DNA from: Cryptomeria japonica
Lineage: Eukaryota; Streptophyta; Pinopsida; Cupressales; Cupressaceae
Assembly: GCF_030272615.1 (NCBI RefSeq)
Contig: NC_081408.1
Coordinates: forward strand, 405,303,389 to 405,367,388
Length of the DNA stretch: 64,000 bases
Reading direction: 5' to 3'
Made by a program: the position numbers and the translations under genes. Position 1 is the first letter of the stretch, and each line of letters starts with the position of its first letter. Below the pieces are notes generated by a model. It did no database searches. It had not been told where the DNA came from and worked only from the letters and a program-made list of their open reading frames with translations. Positions 57,676-64,000 of this stretch are shown piece by piece.

Positions 57676-60600
57676 CCAAGAAGTTTTGCTTATACACTTG
57701 TAATATCTTTGATTTTTAATTTACCCAAAATTTCATCAAACACTTTGGATCGAATAAGATATGAGTTAGTTTTGAGTGCAAACATTGAGAGTTGCTGCTT
57801 GTAGGGTTCTTAATCAGAATTTTATTATAAAATCATGGTATTGTCCATTGATTTCATAAGGACATTTCCTCATACAGTTTGGAAATCATAGATCAATCAA
57901 TAAATCTGAATTCAGGAATTTAGAACAGCTGCAACAATTATTATATAGGAATTTTCACAAACAATTGTCATACTTGTAGATAGTCATTGACATTATACAA
58001 ACACTCATTCACACATTCAATGGCTGATAGGAGTGTATTATGCATATACACAATAGGAAGAACAATTTGCTAACCTCAAATAGGAGCTGGTTGTTGATTA
58101 ACATTCTTGGAGTCTCCTCTACAGTGTTCAACACAAAATGTTTCAGATATTACATCATAATTCTGCTGCTGGTAATATAGCAAACCTGCTGTAAGTACTC
58201 AGGGACACCAAATACCATGAATCTCCAAAATAAATTTCCTTACAAACCCATACCAAAACCTGGACTACTATATTGTAATTTTTGTGCATAAATGAACAAT
58301 GCCCTTCATCAAATTCCAACTAGTATAATTTGAAAATGGATCGCTGCCTTATGACTGTCACATGTTCCTTCCAAAACAGTCACCAATCTCCGCAAAAGAT
58401 CCACACTGCCCCCAAGGAATGGTGTGACCTGCTTACCACCACGCACAACTCTCTATTCTTCTTCAAATTGCTATACTTGTCTGTCTACAAGGGCTGCAAT
58501 CAGAAAGCATTCATTCCCATGACTTTCCTAAGATTTCATTCAAACTTCCAACAATATACAATCAGCAACCTTTCTTAAAGTATGGCATACTGATTCAATC
58601 ACTTGAGATTTTCAAATGTATGGCATTGAGAATAAAAGTCCATTTGAATATGTCTTTCCTATGTAAATTCAGAGAGATAAATATTATATTGTTTGTCGGT
58701 AAAGCTTTGATAAATTATGCAATCTTCAATCATTTGGCACCTGCGTGAAACCTTTTTGATTCCACCTGTAAATAGGCTAGGGTAGATGTAATGTCCCCTA
58801 CTAGATATAGGCCTTTTCAACAACAATTACCTAATTTCATAACACTTCTGACTTAAATTAATTTGCTTGATTAGGAGACAATTTCCATTCTTAACTTGCT
58901 AACAGTATATCTGAAACAAATATTTACACAGTACTCAATGTAATTATCCTTGAATCTAATATCCTACTGCAATCAAGAATTCATAAATTTATAAATCAGA
59001 AATAGGGCTTGAGACTTACCTTGTATTAGAGGAGTGAAGACTTATAAAGATAACCTGCACCCACAAGGAAAGGCAAACACCTACAAGCATATCCATTCTT
59101 AACCAGTCATAATCTATTCTAAGGTAACAATAGAAAGAGTGGGTATACGAGACATGAAAGGTTTGCTTGGGTCCGTTGTCTACCAAGTCCAAGGAATGGT
59201 TGCTTCTAACCTCCTTGCTAGACTTGGCAGCCCATGTTGCTGTCCCTTCCAAGCCCATTACCCATACGGCAAGACATGAAAGGGTTGCTTGGGTCCGTTG
59301 TCTAACAAGTCCAAGGAATGTGTGCTTCTAACCTCCTTGCTAAACTTGGCGGTCCATGTTGCTGTCCCTTCCAAGCTCATTACCCATACACACATCATCT
59401 TGTGAGTCTGGCATAGAGAGTGTAATTGGTTACTTGAATCCAAGGGTTCTTATGACCACTTGTGAGCCTTCGTCACCACTGGATTACACCTCTATCTTCT
59501 TCCCACAAGATGCCACAAGCAGATTGGACCACTTCTTCAAGTGCATACGCCTCACATGTACTAATTCTATATAAATATTGCTACCGTATTTACAAACATA
59601 ATCAGATATATAATTATTATACTATGCAAAACGGTCATAGCCACTATGCATCATTTAATCAGTAGCATTTAGATAAATAGTATGCAATGTGCCATATATA
59701 GGGAACGCATAACACAGTCCCCACTATGTGTTTGAGTCTACTGTTTATTCCATTAATTATTAATGTCCAAATCTGATCTTCTTCCCTCTTTCGATCCTTT
59801 GATCTGAGTGACTGCTTGGTGATATTCTGATTCAATAATCTCTACTGTGTATGCTTCTTCTGTTCTTTTCCTTAATCCCCATGCATACCACCAATTACAA
59901 GGATGTTACTGCCTGTTACTTAATAGCAGTTCTCATCTGATCTGATTGGTGGTGCTGTCATTGGAGGCTTTTGATTCCTTTCCTTTATATCTCTCAATGT
60001 GAGGGAGAGGTTACACCTCTTCATCATGTATGCCCTTTGGCAAGAGACATACCCTTTCACGATTAGCACCCTTTGAAAGAGTACGACTTGTCATTATTTC
60101 TGCCCTTTTAAAGGGACACAACCTTTCACAATCAGATCTGCACTTCTTATTTAAATCAAATCTGCACTTCTGATTCCCAAATTATCCCCCCTCAAATGAG
60201 GTTCTCTTCCCCTTTTTATATCTCATGTTTGAGGGGGTCACAACTTTTCATTTAATGTCTTTTGACCATTCATTAACTTAATTAATTAAATTTTAATTAT
60301 ATTTAATTATATATAATTATATTCTTTTATATTTTTATTTTAATTTTTAATATTTTCATTTTATTATTATTTATTATTAAATTCTATTTCAAAGTGGGGA
60401 CATTACAGTAGATGTCTCACCATTGAATCTAGGTCTCTTAGGGTTTTCGCCCCTAGGGTTTTCTCTCACAGAAAGCTTCAAGTATCCACAAAATATAATA
60501 GAATTAAGCATATGCAAATGAGCTTCCAAATCACCTTTTATATTTTCCCAAAAAATCTTCTTGAAGGTACTTTTTAATTCCCACCTTAAAATAAATCAAT

Positions 60601-60920
60601 AAAGCATATAAAACGCTTTTGTAAAGTCACTTTCTAATACTTATCCTTTTAAAACACCTAAGTCGGCTTTTCAAATTAATTAAAATAAAGTCACCTGGAA
60701 AAATATATTTAAAAGTCGCTTTTAAATTATAATTCATAGTTCTTTTCCCTCAACAAAAATGACTATATATTGTTTTGTTTTTGGTCCCTAGCTAAAGTCA
60801 CTATGATAAAATATTCATCTTAATAATTAGTTAAATGCAAGTTGCCTAAAAATATTAATTCAAGACAACTTTATTTAATTAATTAAATTAGTATTGAGGC
60901 CAAAAAGGGGGGACATTATA
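57676..60920 (-). mobile_element. Probable solo LTR (start TATAATGTCCCC) in chromovirus 2 integrase, itself interrupted
   Basis: On the minus strand it starts at 60920, directly after SSKYKAT of integrase, and ends near 57675 before TAPQMADL. Removing the inner element (58787-60407 and one GTAGA) leaves about 1.6 kb. The presumed duplication is imperfect (GCAAC against GTTAC), so the left end is approximate. 57.68-58.78 kb has no supported ORF. Confidence 0.6.
58787..60407 (+). mobile_element. Solo LTR with perfect 12-bp inverted ends, TSD GTAGA
   Basis: Starts TGTAATGTCCCC, ends GGGGACATTACA, and GTAGA flanks it at 58782-58786 and 60408-60412. It is 1,621 bp and noncoding. It contains two near-identical direct repeats of about 110 bp (59152-59262 and 59272-59382). 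Its last 500 bp match 38.99-39.48 kb. Ends and 5-bp TSD fit an LTR retroelement; the 12-bp inverted termini are longer than usual. Confidence 0.85.
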
Positions 60921-61697
60921 GTTGCCTTATATTTTGATGATATGGCAAAGAAATGCACATACTTAGTCAACCTATACACCACCACATAAATGCAATCTCT
61001 ATCCTGCACCTTAGGAAGCTCTATAATGAAATCTATTGATATATTCTCCCACTTTTGATGAGGATAGGTAGGGCTTGCAATAAACCTTCTGGAAAAGTAT
61101 GTTCAAATTTATTGTGTTGGCAAACAACACACACCCGAATGTGCATGAGAACATCATCCTTCAACCCCTTCCATGCAAATTGCTCCTCTGCCTATAAGTT
61201 TTGAAGTACCCTTGATGCCCTACTAGTGGAGTATCATGAACAACTTTAATAATCTTTTCCTTCATTTTTTTAATTCAAGAACCAAATAGATTCTATCTTT
61301 GTAGTAGATGATGCCATCAATTACCTTATACCGAGCACCCTAAATCTTCCCATCCATAATCTCACATGCAAAAGTGTTTAGAGTACTCAACTAAAAAATG
61401 GGACTTCTAGTCTCCTGAAATCTTAGACAACACACAAAATGGGTTTCTTAGATAAGGCATCTACTACTACATTCTTCTTCCCATTACATGCCCAATATCA
61501 AAATCATAAGCTTGTAATTTGCTTACCCACTTTTGTTGCCTCTCATTCATGTTCTTATGTCCAAAGACGATTTCAAACTATTGTGATTAGTCCTTGCTAT
61601 AGAATTCCCTCCAACTAGATACTGTTTGAACTTAGCTAAGGGGTGCATTATTGCGACCATCTCCTTGTCATATGTGGAGTAATCTCTCTCAACATCC
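60921..61697 (-). pseudogene. Chromovirus 2 pol, part 2: RNase H end to integrase start
   Basis: Reads DVERDYSTYDKEMVAIM near 61640-61697, QYLVGG, the CxxC/HxH zinc region near 61130-61210 and LTKYVHFFAISSKY at 60930-60970. Several frameshifts and stops. It joins the RT part in frame once the solo LTR 61703-63446 and one CTGAG are removed. Confidence 0.8.
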
Positions 61698-61702
61698 CTG
61701 AG

Positions 61703-63446
61703 TGATGCAGAGGCTCGGGTCCATGACTAAAAACATCCCTTCATATCAGGTTCAAACACACATCAATTTCTTTTGTAGCAACACTCACCTAAAGACACCT
61801 CAAACACAGGTTCTCTCAAGCCACTAGGCTACACAAACCACCAAAAGTGAACATCAACTTCACAAATTCAATCCAATCCTTGGAATACATTTCATTAGGC
61901 CAATTACACATGTCTAAGGCCAACTTGAGACTCACAAACACTTAGACTTCACCAAACTCTTATATCCTATTCACACAAGCCACTTCCCTATGAGGACCCA
62001 ACTTGTCCATAAACTCACCTCATAATGCCAAACTCTACAAGTCAACACCTTGAGAAACTTTGGAATGATACATGTGACATGAAAAGACCACACATGGTCA
62101 CCAAGAACATAAACAAATCATATAATCGTTTTCTGCAACCTTCCTGTAGCAGCAATGACAGGAACTCACATAGACATGACAGTTTTTAGAAATTGACTCA
62201 TTTGACCCTTCAAATCATAAGATGAATTTTTCTGGTAAAAAGGAAATTTGTTCATAACATCATAATCTATCCACACACCAAGTGGAAGGTCCTTATTCGA
62301 CCATACATAGCTGTACCAACACATTTTCTAACTGCAGATCTGGAAAACCATTTTCTGAACAGGCTGCTTTCACAAAAATGATCATAACTTGCCCATTTTC
62401 CATGAAATTCAATCAGACTTGAAGCAAATGAAATTAGACTCAATATTCTTTCCATCCATGTGACATTTGCACCATAATCCTTCCATACAAAAGAGTACAA
62501 AGCTCTGCAACACACGGGAATCAGAGTTTCCCAGACTGTAGCATTGTCAAATCAGCATTTTGACATCATTTTGCACGTGCCAACCTTAACTTGAAACCCT
62601 GCAACTAAAAGAAGATGAAAATACATGCTATGTGCCTCCATTCCACCAAATATTAGCCTTTGATCAACGTGGAATGGAGGTTTATTACATTTTCAAAGTC
62701 ACTGTTTACCCTACTAGGGTTTTTAACAGGTTTTACAAAAAATGGTATATCTCTTCCAAAACTTATGAAAAGAAATGAAACCAAAACCAAACTACTGGGG
62801 ATTCACCCCTCTATCATTCTCAAGTGTTCTCAAATGCTAATAAATAAGTTTCCAAGAAGAAAAACAATTGATATCAGACTGTCATGTTGAGAATACTTGG
62901 AAAATTACAGGAAACCTCAAACTTTTATTGATTTACTTTTTTCAATACACACCGACTCCTCATGATTCGATCATCCCTGGTTTTATAAGCCTACAACCTC
63001 TTTTGACAGTTATAACTAAAATTTAAACCATCATAACCGTTAGGCTTCCCCTTTACAACCTTTTTGCAATTTTTGAAATGACAACTTTTGTCAACTTAAC
63101 AACTTTTTTTGACAACTTTGCAAAACTTGACCAAATGACTTCAAATTGCTTGTTATCACCTTAGAGTCTTACACACACTAGAATAGGCTAAATAAGCCTT
63201 ATTACATCATTTTCAACCTTGAGCATTTTCTATTCTTTGATCACATTTGACCTTCTTAGGACCTTATAGGTCTACATTGAACAAAATGGCTTAAATGCCT
63301 TACAATATGATTTATAACAACTGAAAGTGGTCTCTTGGACTTTATACATCATTAAAAATTTAAAACAACCTTAACACAACATTGAAAACAAAAACCAACA
63401 TAAAAACTTTCATGAGGCCTTTCAGGGCCTAGGTGCTCCTACACCA
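61703..63446. mobile_element. Solo LTR of another family, TSD CTGAG
   Basis: TGATGCAGAGG...GCTCCTACACCA, 1,744 bp, flanked by CTGAG at 61698-61702 and 63447-63451. It splits the chromovirus 2 RNase H between NRKL and RDVERDY, and the reading frame resumes exactly. No ORF of note; orientation is undetermined. Confidence 0.85.
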
Positions 63447-63451
63447 CTGAG

Positions 63452-64000
63452 TTTCCTGTTTTTATAAGCTACGGGGTGCTTATTCATAAGCACAACTCCA
63501 ACTCTCTTTCCGAAACATCACACTTAAGCACAAAAGTTTGAGAGTAATTAGGAAGTGCCAAAATAGGAACAATTTCTCATTACCTCCTTAAGATGATCAA
63601 ACGCTTATTGTGCTAATTTTGACCAAGAGAATGATTGTTTCTTTGTCACATTTGTGAGGGGTATAGTGAGTTGTGAAAACCCTTTCATGGACCTCTTGTA
63701 ATAGCTGCACAATCCAAGGAAGCCTCTCAAGTGTCGTAATCTTGGGTGGATTCGAATGAAGAATGGCTTGGATCTTTCCCTGACACACCTTGACCCCATT
63801 GGTACCAATCACATGACCCAATTACAACACCTTTGTCATCCCAAATTCACATTTGGATGCCTTAGCAAACAAGCATTGTGCCTCCATGATGCCCAAAACC
63901 TCATCAATATAAGGTGGTCTTCCCAAGTTTTGCTATAAATCAAGATACCATCAAAGAGCATAAGCACAAACTTATGCAACTGTCTATTGAACACATGGCT
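63452..64000 (-). pseudogene. Chromovirus 2 pol, part 1: reverse transcriptase end
   Basis: Near 63925-63985 it reads HKFVLMLFDGILIYSKTWEDHL. The catalytic FDD box has its second Asp replaced by Gly. RT thumb/connection follows (HPRLRHLRGFLGLCSYYKRSMKGFSQL, 63640-63730), then the RNase H start near 63490-63530. Frame changes and stops are present. The upstream RT, protease and gag lie beyond base 64000. Confidence 0.85.

Noticed and set aside
1-64000. Host protein-coding or tRNA genes
   Set aside because: Every coding stretch I could identify belongs to a mobile element or to the unknown families described. I saw no convincing tRNA clover-leaf, though weak exons of a host gene could be missed by eye.

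Overview
This 64-kb window looks like intergenic DNA from a large, repeat-rich plant genome. A gymnosperm such as a conifer would fit, but nothing in the sequence proves the lineage. I found no host gene. Almost every coding trace belongs to a transposable element: Ty1/copia, Ty3/gypsy (chromovirus-like and Athila/Tat-like), an L1-type LINE, a hAT transposon, several solo LTRs, 5S-rRNA-derived repeats, and a family of about 7.7-kb elements that I do not recognise. Most copies carry in-frame stops and frameshifts. Several insertions can be ordered because target-site duplications (TSDs) are readable.

Layout. 1-8201: a minus-strand gypsy element (gag, primer-binding site, one LTR of about 1.17 kb) with a complete copia element (1719-7333, TSD AATAA) inside its LTR. 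The gypsy element itself sits inside a minus-strand hAT transposase gene (8202-9473). 10.3-13.05 kb: an unknown minus-strand ORF, a LINE-type RNase H remnant and an LTR start with hairpins. 14.2-14.8 kb: two 5S-like repeats exactly 360 bp apart. 14963-35205: three copies (A, B, C) of the unknown family nested in one another. 35.6-37.8 kb: Athila-like primer-binding site and gag. 37.8-42.6 kb: LTR fragments and a detached chromodomain end. 42603-48.6 kb: a minus-strand chromovirus (3-kb LTR plus pol). 48.6-54.9 kb: a minus-strand LINE. 56.85-64 kb: a second minus-strand chromovirus cut into three pieces by solo LTRs.

The most interesting material is the A/B/C family. B (20683-28364, TSD GTAAT) sits inside C (19712-35205 as it now stands), which lies in or against A. 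Each starts TGTTGTGACC (A has TATTGTGACC) with two small hairpins. Each has a 2.5-3.3-kb leader holding an array of short GC-rich repeats that differs from copy to copy: about 166-bp spacing in B, about 30 bp in C, about 55-75 bp in A. Then comes one long ORF with no reverse transcriptase, integrase, protease or zinc knuckle. The tail contains an inverted telo-box palindrome and ends in TCAACA. The B ORF (24090-27311, 1073 codons) is intact. TG...CA ends with 5-bp TSDs point to retroviral-type integration, yet B has no pair of direct LTRs. It could be a giant ORF-bearing solo LTR or a non-autonomous element that uses another element's machinery.

A second thread is a shared LTR end, TGTAATGTCCCC and close variants, at about a dozen LTR boundaries. 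Some of these LTRs end in its exact inverse complement. Two of the minus-strand LTR starts lie 1.5-2 kb upstream of two divergent members of an unknown small protein family.
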